Origin: a virus
IMG/VR virus record: IMGVR_UViG_3300020146_000003
Location: 1-37,323 of that record
Length of the DNA stretch: 37,323 bases
Strand: one strand, 5' to 3'
The translations under genes were made by a program, and so were the position numbers. Below, piece after piece: positions 30,338-37,323 of this stretch. Position 1 is the first letter of the stretch. Every line of letters begins with the position of its first letter. Below the pieces are notes generated by a model. The model worked only from the letters and a program-made list of their open reading frames with translations. It searched no databases and was not told where the DNA came from.

Positions 30338-31963
30338 TTAGCCCGCGATCGCTACGCCCTGACGGAGGCTGGCCTTCATCAGCAGACGCGCCTGGTCCTC
30401 CGGGCTCATGGCGGTGAACTTCTTGTTGAACTCGTCGTCGGACATCAGAGCAGGACCTCCATTGTCCTGCACCTTGTGGACACCGCGCAGCTGCCCCTTC
30501 GCAGGCTCAGGCTGCGCGAGGAATGCCGTGACCTTCTTGCCGAGCTCCTCGACCTGCGTGACCACCTTGGTGAGCACGCCTTCGAGCGCCTCGTTCTTCG
30601 CCAGCACCTTGGCGATCGGCTCCGGCAAGTCCGGGTTGTCGACCGTCAGATGGCCGCCGGTGACCTTCTTCAGCTCCTCGAGGAGGGTCATGCCCTTCTC
30701 GACTGGAGGGGGTTCGGCATCCTTGCGCTTCTGCACTTCGGCGAAGGCCGCAATGAAGTCCTTGTGGATGCCCTCGATCGCCTCCAGGGTCGCTTTGGCC
30801 TCGAGATCCTGGTAAGTAACAGCCTTGGCAACCATCATCATCTCGGTGCCAGACATCACCTCTGCAGTCTCCTCGGCGACGAGCTTGCGCAGGAACATGC
30901 ACAGGCCGTCGATCATCTTCTGGCACTCGTCGACCATGGGAGAGGAATCACCCTCGACGACCTTCTCGTACTCCAGATCCGACTTGAGCCACACCAAGTC
31001 GCGGATCATGCAGGCGAGCCGTCCACAGTCGGTGATGTACTTGGAGAGCTCCTTGGGGTCGAAGGACTTGCGTACGCCCTTCTTCTTGTCCTTCTTGCCC
31101 TTCTTCTCGCCTTCGCTTGTGTCCTCGGCGGTCTCCTTGGTCTCCTTGGTCTCCGGAGCCATAGCCTTCTCGACGTCGCTGACGACCGTGTCGACCTTGC
31201 CAGTAAGCTTGGCGACTTCAGCCTCAGCCTCGATCTTGCGGTTGTGAGCTACGGCTTCGGCCTTCTTGGAGAAGGTCTTGCCGTCCTTCGCCTTCCAGAC
31301 CTGCTCGGGGTCAGAGGTTGCGGCCTGCTGAGTCCCAGCCTCGCCCTCGCCGTCTCCGTCTCCGCCATCCTTGTTCTCGCCGGAAGCCGGATCGGCGCCC
31401 TTGACGAACGCTTCATAGGCCTTCTGGACCTCTGGCTCTTCGGCGACGGTCTTGAAGGTCTTGGTCATCTTCTCCTCAATCCCCGAGCCGACGCCCTTGA
31501 CGACCTCAAAGGTCGCCGTCGGCAGGCAGGGAAGATCGACCAGGGAGATCTCGGAAGGCGCCGCGGTGTAGCGCTTGAGATTGGGGTTGTTGGCGTCTGG
31601 CCAGCGCTTCGCGTAGGAGCCCCCCTGCGAGAAGCCAGTGTAGACACCTTCCTGGACCTTCTCCCACTCACCGTCGTCCACCACCTTGGCACAGATCGAG
31701 ATGCGCTTGTTGACGTCGTCGAAGTTGATCTCGGTCAGCTTGCCTGCTGCAATCTTCCCGTGCATCGCACGGAGGTTGCCCAACGACTTGCCGTCGGAGG
31801 CCTTGGCAATCTCCTCCGACCAGGCCTTGTAGTAGGGGACAGTCGACTCGTAGTCGCAGATCTCCCCCGTACGGTCAGGCGTCTCAGCAGTCGCAACACC
31901 GTAGACCAGCCGGTTGACGGCGTCGATCTTGGTGATGGGGATGAACATGTTCAGCTTGGTCAC
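30338..31963 (-). CDS. XkdF-like prohead protease fused to scaffold
   Basis: A 541-aa protein. Residues 1-155 look like an XkdF-type capsid maturation protease: LVYGVATAETPDRTGEI at the start, H68 in RAMHGK, FSQGG (S112) and a closing SEISLVDLPCLPTATFEVVK that is typical of head proteases. Which Ser is the nucleophile is not certain. Residues about 165-540 are a long, charged, mostly helical region with an acidic Gly-rich stretch (about 195-210) and a Lys/Glu-rich stretch (about 265-305), ideal for a scaffold that fills the prohead and is then degraded. A fused protease-scaffold directly before the capsid gene is common in siphophages. Confidence 0.75.
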   Translation of the reverse strand: MTKLNMFIPITKIDAVNRLVYGVATAETPDRTGEICDYESTVPYYKAWSEEIAKASDGKSLGNLRAMHGKIAAGKLTEINFDDVNKRISICAKVVDDGEWEKVQEGVYTGFSQGGSYAKRWPDANNPNLKRYTAAPSEISLVDLPCLPTATFEVVKGVGSGIEEKMTKTFKTVAEEPEVQKAYEAFVKGADPASGENKDGGDGDGEGEAGTQQAATSDPEQVWKAKDGKTFSKKAEAVAHNRKIEAEAEVAKLTGKVDTVVSDVEKAMAPETKETKETAEDTSEGEKKGKKDKKKGVRKSFDPKELSKYITDCGRLACMIRDLVWLKSDLEYEKVVEGDSSPMVDECQKMIDGLCMFLRKLVAEETAEVMSGTEMMMVAKAVTYQDLEAKATLEAIEGIHKDFIAAFAEVQKRKDAEPPPVEKGMTLLEELKKVTGGHLTVDNPDLPEPIAKVLAKNEALEGVLTKVVTQVEELGKKVTAFLAQPEPAKGQLRGVHKVQDNGGPALMSDDEFNKKFTAMSPEDQARLLMKASLRQGVAIAG

Positions 31964-31978
31964 GATGTCTCTCCTATT

Positions 31979-32314
31979 CTATCGTGGCGTCTTGCAGGGC
32001 CAATGCGCGTACAGGTTCTTCTTCTGCCCATCGCTGAGCACGGCAAGGCATGATACGGTATACGTTACGCCACCGATCATGCCTCCGAACTTCTGGATCA
32101 CAGCCTGATCGGGCAGAAGTGACCGGGGTGATGGTATGATCTGACGTGCCCCCAGTATACGGTCGTTAACATTGGTGTCCTGGCCTGCGTACACCTGGAT
32201 GCTGATGGTGGCATCAGCAATCGTCAGAGTAGGGCCTATGAACCAGAAGTCGAACGTGACGTTCTCTTCTTCAATCGTGGCATCGATCTCGGACAGGTCA
32301 GAGCTCCTAGACAT
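31979..32314 (-). CDS. beta-rich virion-region protein, 111 aa
   Basis: A small protein with alternating strands (ENVTFDFWFIGPTLTIADATISIQVYAG, then GVTYTVSCLAVLSDGQKKNLYAHW). It resembles the one-domain beta sandwich proteins often placed among phage structural genes, but no exact family is recognised. The ATG at 32314 has GGAGGG six nt upstream and overlaps the previous stop as TGATG; a GTG at 32317 is also in frame. It stands next to a repeat-rich protein and may be its partner. Confidence 0.6.
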   Translation of the reverse strand: MSRSSDLSEIDATIEEENVTFDFWFIGPTLTIADATISIQVYAGQDTNVNDRILGARQIIPSPRSLLPDQAVIQKFGGMIGGVTYTVSCLAVLSDGQKKNLYAHWPCKTPR

Positions 32315-33327
32315 CACTGACCCTCCGTTAAGGTGCGAATTCGGACTGTAGCGGAGACAACTCGGATCCTCAGCTCGGTCGTGACAGTCCGGAGGCTCTC
32401 GCCGGTTACGATATACTTGGGGTTGACAGCCAGTGGAGTGAGATCAATCCCCTCGAACTCCAGCTGCCCTAGAAAGCTCACAAGTGCAGTCAGCACTGTC
32501 TCAGCCGGAGTGTTGAAGTCTCCTTGGACCCGGAGCACCAGCTCGACAGGACCATTCCACTGAGTCAGAGTGTTCGCAAGGTTCTCGTTCTGTACCAGGA
32601 AGTCGGTTAGCGTCGACCTCAGGGCTTCGATCGAGGCCTGGTAGTCCCTATACAGGTTGAACGAGGACTCCACGGGGATCAGGATATCCGTACGCGGCGA
32701 GCCCAGGTTCTCTATGGCAGTGATGCCATCCATCGTGATCTGCAGGACCCCCTCGAATTCTAGCTGTCCTGAGTTATCTGCCCTAGGAGTGGCTAGCGAT
32801 TCTAAGGAGGCCGCCAAGCTAATCTCGGCTGCCCGGAGGATCTCGATCTGCATGCCAGAGGAGGTCTGAGTTGTCGCTGTGCTCTCAGCGGGGAGTGCCT
32901 TATCAGACCGAGAGGTAGCCGTAGCCTCTGTTTGCAAGAGGCGATCTAGCTGCTGCGAGGCTAGGCTCTCCACAGGGGTATTGATGTCTTGACGGGGCGT
33001 AGACAGATTCTCGGCCTTAAGCGGAGCATCCTGAGCTGGTGAGCTCAGTGCTTCCGTAGGCATCAGTCTGTCAAACCTGGTCGTCATCAACTCCTCACCT
33101 TGGAAGCCCATTCCTACCTGCAGCGTCGCTACTGACTCAATCCTCATGAGCGGGTTACTCTGCGCAGCCTCCGTGAGGCCCTCTACTGCCGCTATAAGGT
33201 CACACGTAACCGTAGTACCGCCAGCCGCCTGGTCTGCAGCACCACCCCATGAACTTACCCACTGGCCAGCTACACTCGCATCCTCGTCGCGAGCGCCTCC
33301 CCAAGAAGATACCCACTGGCCTGCCAT
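32314..33327 (-). CDS. repeat-rich structural protein with duplicated WVSSWGG motif
   Basis: A 337-aa protein of unknown family. The first 30 residues hold two copies of AGQWVSSWGGA, 19 residues apart. Residues about 65-300 consist of degenerate 14-15-residue units of the form PxExLxxxxxD (examples: PTEALSSPAQD, KAENLSTPRQD, PVESLASQQLD, PAESTATTQTS), which suggests an elongated helical or solenoid shape. The C-terminal 60 residues are beta-rich (KYIVTGESLRTVTTELRIRV). It is likely a virion fibre or decoration protein. The start lies 1 nt after the upstream stop. Confidence 0.65.
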   Translation of the reverse strand: MAGQWVSSWGGARDEDASVAGQWVSSWGGAADQAAGGTTVTCDLIAAVEGLTEAAQSNPLMRIESVATLQVGMGFQGEELMTTRFDRLMPTEALSSPAQDAPLKAENLSTPRQDINTPVESLASQQLDRLLQTEATATSRSDKALPAESTATTQTSSGMQIEILRAAEISLAASLESLATPRADNSGQLEFEGVLQITMDGITAIENLGSPRTDILIPVESSFNLYRDYQASIEALRSTLTDFLVQNENLANTLTQWNGPVELVLRVQGDFNTPAETVLTALVSFLGQLEFEGIDLTPLAVNPKYIVTGESLRTVTTELRIRVVSATVRIRTLTEGQ

Positions 33328-34899
33328 CTATGCCGCCTTGTGCGCGTCTACGTAGACAATGGTGCTGGGCTTAGCCAGCACCGGATACAACAGTAGCGGG
33401 CCTGCCTCCTGTGGCGTAAAGCTCGGCTTGAGCTTCTGCTTCACGGGGGAGGCGATGCTACCTGTCGACCAGGACGCTGAGCTGCTCTCTTGGTTGGTCG
33501 TAGACGGGAAGGCAACGTTTGAGCCGCCGTTATCATTGGCGAAGGTACCAAGCGGGAAGCCTGACGTGCCTAGATACTCGACTTCAGCCCACGCTTCGCC
33601 CTCCTTGAGAGTAACCCCGTCAGTGATGGTCTCCAGAGCTGGCGTCATTGCAGACAGCGTCGTGTTCCAGACTGCTCGGCGCAGCTTCTCGCTCGGGCAG
33701 AGAGGATACATAAAGCTGGCGTTGGTGCTCTCCATCTGCATTGAGTAAGCCGTACCGCTCGGAGTGGTTGATCCGCCAGTCCTCACGATCGTCGTCTCGA
33801 CAGTAATGTTGCCGGCGTAGCTGCTCTCCTGGAATCGATAGTTGGTATCGGCGCTGTCGCTGTTGAGGAGGGTGACGACGCCCGAATGCGGCCCGTTCGG
33901 CGTACCCAGGACCAGCGGAACTCCGCTGGCGATCTTGCAGTTGTGGAGGGTAAGCTGCAAGTTCCCAGTGTTCCAACGCGCGAGCGAGGCCGTATTGTTG
34001 ACCCCAGACATATCGACGCCATATACGTCAACAAGACCAACACCACTGTTACAGCGAAACAAACCGTTTGTCGTCGGTTGCGCGTTGGCGATCACAGTAC
34101 CGCCACGCCAAACCACTCGACACCGCGAGTCGATAACATGCTGGACACTGTTGAGTTCAATGTTGGTGTTGACTAGCTCGACGTACTGCGCCGTATTGTT
34201 GTTGCCGCTACCCCCGAATACGTAGTTCGACGATCCAGTCTGTCGCAGCCCCAGCACGCAGTCCACCATCTTGATCCAGCATGCACCAGTCGTGTTGGCA
34301 AGGTTTAGGCTTTGGTTTCCACCGACCCCTGACCCCCACCAAAGCTCTACGCCAACCATATAGACGAAGCCGATGATGAACATCCCGCTTCCCGCTGTGG
34401 ACGTAACTTTCTCGATAAAGCCAGTCGTTACGGCGCTGAACCCTGAAGCTCCGTTCGGCGTTACGGACAGCACTTGGATTGGCGCGGCCATCGTGCCGGC
34501 CGCAAACGTGTAGGTCGTTCCGAACGGGTTGCCGACGTTGACCGGGCTCGGGTTCCCGGCATCGCACAGGATGCGGTCGCCAGCTGCAGCCCCTGGGTTG
34601 TTCGACAGATGGCGTATCCACAGTGTTGCCTTGGCCCAGGTATCCGGCTTGCGCGCCAACCAGACGACGCCGTTCTGCGTCACAGTCGTCGTGTCGTAGG
34701 TAACGCTCGCCGGCCATGCAGGCGTCGCCGTCGATGAGCCACCAGTCGTGCATTCCCACAGGACAGGTCGGGCTACCTCGTTATTGGCGGTGGCGTCGTT
34801 GAAGACCGGCACCATGTACTCGCCGGGCGTCCATGGCCGGTTGGAGTACGGGAACTTTGTGGTGTTGTATCCGGCGCCGGAGACGAACCAATCAGCCAT
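33328..34899 (-). CDS. beta-helix-like virion protein (tailspike/head fibre candidate)
   Basis: A 523-aa protein rich in Gly, Asn, Ser and Thr. The N-terminal part (VPVFNDATANNEVARPVLWECTTGG and QNGVVWLA) resembles attachment segments of phage fibres. The middle (about 150-390) has short strands with recurring Asn and Val, a pattern common to right-handed beta helices. No catalytic motif of a polysaccharide lyase is obvious. It lies among virion-type genes before the protease, an unusual place for a tail fibre, so a head fibre is also possible. Its start overlaps the upstream stop by 1 nt. Confidence 0.55.
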   Translation of the reverse strand: MADWFVSGAGYNTTKFPYSNRPWTPGEYMVPVFNDATANNEVARPVLWECTTGGSSTATPAWPASVTYDTTTVTQNGVVWLARKPDTWAKATLWIRHLSNNPGAAAGDRILCDAGNPSPVNVGNPFGTTYTFAAGTMAAPIQVLSVTPNGASGFSAVTTGFIEKVTSTAGSGMFIIGFVYMVGVELWWGSGVGGNQSLNLANTTGACWIKMVDCVLGLRQTGSSNYVFGGSGNNNTAQYVELVNTNIELNSVQHVIDSRCRVVWRGGTVIANAQPTTNGLFRCNSGVGLVDVYGVDMSGVNNTASLARWNTGNLQLTLHNCKIASGVPLVLGTPNGPHSGVVTLLNSDSADTNYRFQESSYAGNITVETTIVRTGGSTTPSGTAYSMQMESTNASFMYPLCPSEKLRRAVWNTTLSAMTPALETITDGVTLKEGEAWAEVEYLGTSGFPLGTFANDNGGSNVAFPSTTNQESSSASWSTGSIASPVKQKLKPSFTPQEAGPLLLYPVLAKPSTIVYVDAHKAA

Positions 34900-35138
34900 T
34901 ACTCACCCGCCTCGGCCAGGAAGCTGGCCTTGATCTGTGCTTGGCGATCTACGCGAGTACGCAGTGCCGTAAGGGCGGCTGAGGGGTTGTTGAGGTTGAA
35001 GATGTTGGCGAGTTGAGCGTTGCTTAAGGTCGAAAGAGCGGCTCCAATACGAACGGCCTCGCGTCCCGTCGCGAAGATATAGCGCTGGCGCACGCGCTGG
35101 CGCATCTGGCCGATTGTCGAGTGGTTAAAGGTCGGCAC
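34899..35138 (-). CDS. small helical protein with GTG start
   Basis: A 79-aa protein (MPTFNHSTIGQMRQRVRQRY, then GREAVRIGAALSTLSNAQLANIFNLNNPSAALTALRTRV). The frame is open up to 35330, but GAGGAG at 35146-35151 lies 7 nt before a GTG at 35138, and the upstream part overlaps another gene, so the GTG is the best start. Basic and helical; no family recognised. It overlaps the previous gene by 14 nt and shares one base with the next. Confidence 0.6.
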   Translation of the reverse strand: MPTFNHSTIGQMRQRVRQRYIFATGREAVRIGAALSTLSNAQLANIFNLNNPSAALTALRTRVDRQAQIKASFLAEAGE

Positions 35139-35361
35139 CAAGGAACTCCTCGATGTTGGCCTCGATCTCGACGTCGGCGAGTTGTGCCTCGATCTGCGCA
35201 GCGTGCGCAGTAAGTCCGGTCTGAGCATCGTAGTCAGCTGACACCCAAACCGGACCATACCTATGCGCCTTGCCGAGGTGATCGGTGTGCGCCTCGACGA
35301 GTCGACGTCGACCGTCAACCTGTGGCGCATCCGCGATCACCGTGCTCTGGACTATAGGCAT
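35125..35361 (-). CDS. small conserved-looking virion-region protein, 78 aa
   Basis: Begins MPIVQSTVIADAPQVDGRR, then VEAHTDHLGKAHRYGPVWV, then an acidic helical end (QIEAQLADVEIEANIEEFLG). The V-x-A-H-T-D-H-x-G pattern recurs in small phage proteins near virion genes, whose role I do not know. The start overlaps the preceding stop as TAATG, which selects the ATG at 35361 over the longer open frame. It is coupled to both neighbours. Confidence 0.6.
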   Translation of the reverse strand: MPIVQSTVIADAPQVDGRRRLVEAHTDHLGKAHRYGPVWVSADYDAQTGLTAHAAQIEAQLADVEIEANIEEFLGADL

Positions 35362-36455
35362 TAGACAGTCTGCCCTTGGGCCCGGATGGTGGCAGCTCCC
35401 TTGTAGGCTGCAGCCCCTGCTGGCAGCAACAGAGAAGCCCACACGCCCAGAGCGTTCGCAGCGGTGCCGCCTCCAGGGATCGCTCCACCGCCCGCAGAGA
35501 CACTCTGCGATTGCGGAGGTGCTCCTGCCGTGAAGGTAAGGGCACCGCCTCCCTGGTTGGTAGGCAGAGTCTGGCGGTTGGCTGCAGTCGCGTTGTCGTT
35601 GAAGGCCGAACATGTGGCAATCTGCAGCGCAGCGCCTGAAGGAAGGGCCGGAGAGATTGCCTGGATTGCGACGGACGCACCTGTGAGGGAGAGCGGCGTA
35701 GCATTCTGGTTGGACAGGAAGAACTTCTCGTAGAAGGTGCGAGACGAACCTCCCAGAGCATCAGCCGCCGACGTGGCAAACATCCGAGTTACCGCGCGGA
35801 TCGGCTGCGGCAGGATGTCGCACAGCACGCCTCGCAGCACCTCGTAGGTGGTGGAGGAGCTGGGAACCGTACCCCAGTCGCGATTGACGTAAGCGACGTC
35901 GCCTGAAAGGGCTACGATCTCGCGCAGCTGGAATTGGACACCCGAGGGGGTGTTGTTCAGAATGCGGATGATCATGCCAACGGAGCAGCTCGCGCCGTCT
36001 CCGCTCTGGAGAGTGATCGAAGCCGGAAGGCTGGCAGTTTCGGCTGCACCCGCCTGCGCAGTCCGCGACGACAGCACGCGGGTATTCGCGTGCACGCATA
36101 CGTCACCAACCGCGTTGGTGCCACCAGGATCGGCAATACCTGCGATCGACCCGCCAGAGATGACCACCGCCTGGATTCGTTCAGCGTTGGTAGCTGAGAT
36201 CTGGACGGCGGTAGTACCTGTGAGGGTTACGAAGGCTGGCGTCACAACGACACCGGTTGCGTCTCGGAATCGGGCAATGCAACGCGTCGCGGTGTCTGAA
36301 GCCGAGCTAGACACTACGTCTAGCGTGCCGTTCGCAGCCAGGTCACTGAACGTGACCTTCCGGTTGAAGTCGACGACTCCGCCGACTGTCGCACCGTCCG
36401 CCTCCGGCATGCTGGCGCAGCCGTAAAGCTTCAGGTTGGAAATGATCACGCTCAT
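35361..36455 (-). CDS. beta-rich structural protein, unknown
   Basis: A 364-aa protein rich in Ala, Ser, Thr and Gly. It starts MSVIISNLKLYGCASMPEAD and contains strands such as RKVTFSDLAANGTLDVVSS, FVTLTGTTAVQI and AERIQAVVISGG, then a less repetitive centre (IRAVTRMFATSAADALGG) and a Gly-rich C-terminal region. It has no signal peptide or transmembrane part. It reads as a virion decoration or fibre-base protein. The opening NLKLYGCASMPEAD is seen in similar phage proteins, but I cannot name a family. A strong hairpin precedes it. Confidence 0.6.
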   Translation of the reverse strand: MSVIISNLKLYGCASMPEADGATVGGVVDFNRKVTFSDLAANGTLDVVSSSASDTATRCIARFRDATGVVVTPAFVTLTGTTAVQISATNAERIQAVVISGGSIAGIADPGGTNAVGDVCVHANTRVLSSRTAQAGAAETASLPASITLQSGDGASCSVGMIIRILNNTPSGVQFQLREIVALSGDVAYVNRDWGTVPSSSTTYEVLRGVLCDILPQPIRAVTRMFATSAADALGGSSRTFYEKFFLSNQNATPLSLTGASVAIQAISPALPSGAALQIATCSAFNDNATAANRQTLPTNQGGGALTFTAGAPPQSQSVSAGGGAIPGGGTAANALGVWASLLLPAGAAAYKGAATIRAQGQTV

Positions 36456-36480
36456 TGGGATCTCCTCTCCTTACCACCAA

Positions 36481-36517
36481 CTCCCTGGATGCATTCCCAC
36501 CAGACGCATCCAGGGAG
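36481..36517 (-). terminator. perfect 12-bp hairpin between two structural genes
   Basis: CTCCCTGGATGC (36481-36492) and its exact reverse complement (36506-36517) enclose a 13-base loop. It is 24 nt downstream of the stop of the 224-aa protein gene on the - strand. There is no T run after it. Its place resembles that of the hairpins after the capsid and major tail protein genes, so it may mark the 3' end of an abundant mRNA. Confidence 0.6.
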
Positions 36518-36540
36518 GACAGCACCCCCGAGCCGCAGGA

Positions 36541-37215
36541 TTAGCTCGGGATGACGCCGTACCGGTAGTAGAAGCCGAAGTTGCGGGAAGCGTTCGCTGC
36601 CGAGGTCGGCGAGACAGTACCTGCGACGGTATCAACGCCAGCAACCGCTTCGTTGGCGTTGTTGACGTTGGTCTTGAAGACCGACAGGCCCGCGAAGCCC
36701 GGAGGCAGCGGCAATCCGAGAGCTGCTCCGACGCCGATCCCCAGGGTGCCGTCACCGCCGCCTACCAGGCCGCTCACTGTCGCAGAGGTCACGCGTGCCC
36801 ACGCCTCGTTGGTGACGACCGTCCGAGTTGAGGACGCAACCAGGGAATACTCCTTGGTGATCGTCTCGCCGCGGTTGTTGACGCCTACAAGCGTGAGGAT
36901 ACCCGCGGTGATCGCCGTGACGATGACCTGGCGGATCTGCAGCGTACGCGGATAGTCCGGCTGGCCCGCAATAGTACGAGCGCCGTTGGCCGCCACCGCA
37001 GCTGCGTTGATCGACACAAGCTCGGCGGCGATCGGAGCCGTATACCAGACGTAGCCCGTCTGCAGAACGGAGGGTAGGCACCCCATGTTCAGCATGTCCA
37101 TCACATCGCCGTTGGCGACGTTATTGACGAGACGAGCGGAATCCGACTGGTACTCATTGCCCGAGCGGCACTCAAACCGCTGGTAGGCTGCGGGGGCAAG
37201 CATATCGACGGCCAT
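36541..37215 (-). CDS. structural protein, possibly abundant in the virion
   Basis: A 224-aa protein beginning MAVDMLAPAAYQRFECRSGN. The middle is beta-rich (YVWYTAPIAAELVSINAAAV, LQIRQVIVTAITAGILTLVGV, ITKEYSLVASSTRTVVTNEA) and a Gly-rich segment follows (VGGGDGTLGIGVGAALGLPLPPG). It has no transmembrane helices or enzyme motif. The start is supported by AGGAGATC just before the ATG. Its A/C-rich leader and 3' hairpin resemble those around the capsid and tail tube genes, suggesting high expression; a head decoration or head-fibre role is possible. It is the most upstream late gene in the window. Confidence 0.6.
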   Translation of the reverse strand: MAVDMLAPAAYQRFECRSGNEYQSDSARLVNNVANGDVMDMLNMGCLPSVLQTGYVWYTAPIAAELVSINAAAVAANGARTIAGQPDYPRTLQIRQVIVTAITAGILTLVGVNNRGETITKEYSLVASSTRTVVTNEAWARVTSATVSGLVGGGDGTLGIGVGAALGLPLPPGFAGLSVFKTNVNNANEAVAGVDTVAGTVSPTSAANASRNFGFYYRYGVIPS

Positions 37216-37266
37216 GTTGATCTCCTGTTAGTGTTGCGACTCGACTGGCGAGCAGTGTGATCGTGC

Positions 37267-37280
37267 TAGGTTAGGTTAGG
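37267..37280. repeat. short TTAGG-type tandem repeat in the leader of the 224-aa protein gene
   Basis: TAGGTTAGGTTAGG: three imperfect copies of the TTAGG unit. A two-copy form, TAGGTTAGG at 30296-30304, lies before the capsid gene. On the transcribed (-) strand both read as CCTAACCTAA, an A/C-rich, probably unstructured leader. The rest of 37216-37323 holds no gene that I can support. Confidence 0.5.
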
Positions 37281-37323
37281 TTTGGATCAGGGTCGTCCTT
37301 CGACGGCTTGTTGGGCTGATCCG

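Noticed and set aside
30476-32053. 525-codon + strand open frame rich in Leu, Gly and Asp
   Set aside because: It is fully antisense to the protease/scaffold gene. The Lys/Glu codons of the true gene read as Leu/Phe on the other strand, and the product has no recognisable domain or ribosome binding site.
37267-37280. Telomere-like TTAGG repeats marking a genome end
   Set aside because: Only three short copies are present, and the same motif occurs before the capsid gene; it is more likely part of an mRNA leader.

Overview
The window is 37.3 kb of a tailed, siphovirus-type double-stranded DNA phage genome. Its layout is an early/replication arm on the + strand (about 1-13,357) and a late virion and lysis arm on the - strand (about 37,215 down to 13,354). 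The two arms meet tail to tail at about 13,355, where the two stop codons share the bases CTAG. Genes are tightly packed, with ATGA, TGATG and TAATG overlaps, the DNA is fairly GC-rich by eye, and no host genes, tRNAs, integrase or repressor are visible. The distal tail module (DUF2460, DUF2163/BR0599, NlpC/P60, J-like) is the type found in gene transfer agents and many phages of Pseudomonadota, so a proteobacterial host is likely. The host genus cannot be read from the sequence. Gene content resembles the Queuovirinae group of queuosine-gene siphophages, but that placement is inference.

Left arm. After two small genes, a roughly 300-bp AT-rich gap carries an extended -10 promoter (628-657). 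It drives a Cas4/RecB-type nuclease, a Sak4-like P-loop ATPase and a DUF669-type single-strand binding protein, which together form a phage recombination/replication set. Next come queC, queD, queE and folE in a row (3843-6646), the complete set of steps from GTP to preQ0. After small unknown genes and a MazG-like pyrophosphohydrolase come a ThyX-like thymidylate synthase and a TGT-fold protein that fits DpdA, the enzyme that swaps guanine in DNA for a 7-deazaguanine. The prediction is therefore a phage whose DNA carries 7-deazaguanine bases, most simply dPreQ0, as protection from host restriction. The arm ends with a polymerase that fuses a family-4-like uracil-DNA glycosylase to a 3'-5' exonuclease and a family A polymerase, and then a nucleoside 2-deoxyribosyltransferase-like protein.

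Right arm, read in its direction of transcription (right to left). Several virion-type proteins of unknown role come first. They are followed by a protease/scaffold protein, an HK97-fold major capsid protein with a large inserted domain, connector and neck proteins, the major tail protein, tail assembly chaperones joined by a likely -1 frameshift, a 1059-aa tape measure protein, the distal tail and tail-tip genes, a fibre protein, and a lysis cassette (holin, lipoprotein, GH19 endolysin). The endolysin lies in two reading frames. Terminase and portal are not in the window and should lie to the right.

Non-coding structure is notable. Two 53-bp elements with 41/53 identical bases sit just upstream of two late genes 11.7 kb apart. 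Perfect hairpins follow the major tail protein, the major capsid protein and a 224-aa virion-type protein. A short membrane-protein gene appears to start at ATA behind a strong ribosome binding site.
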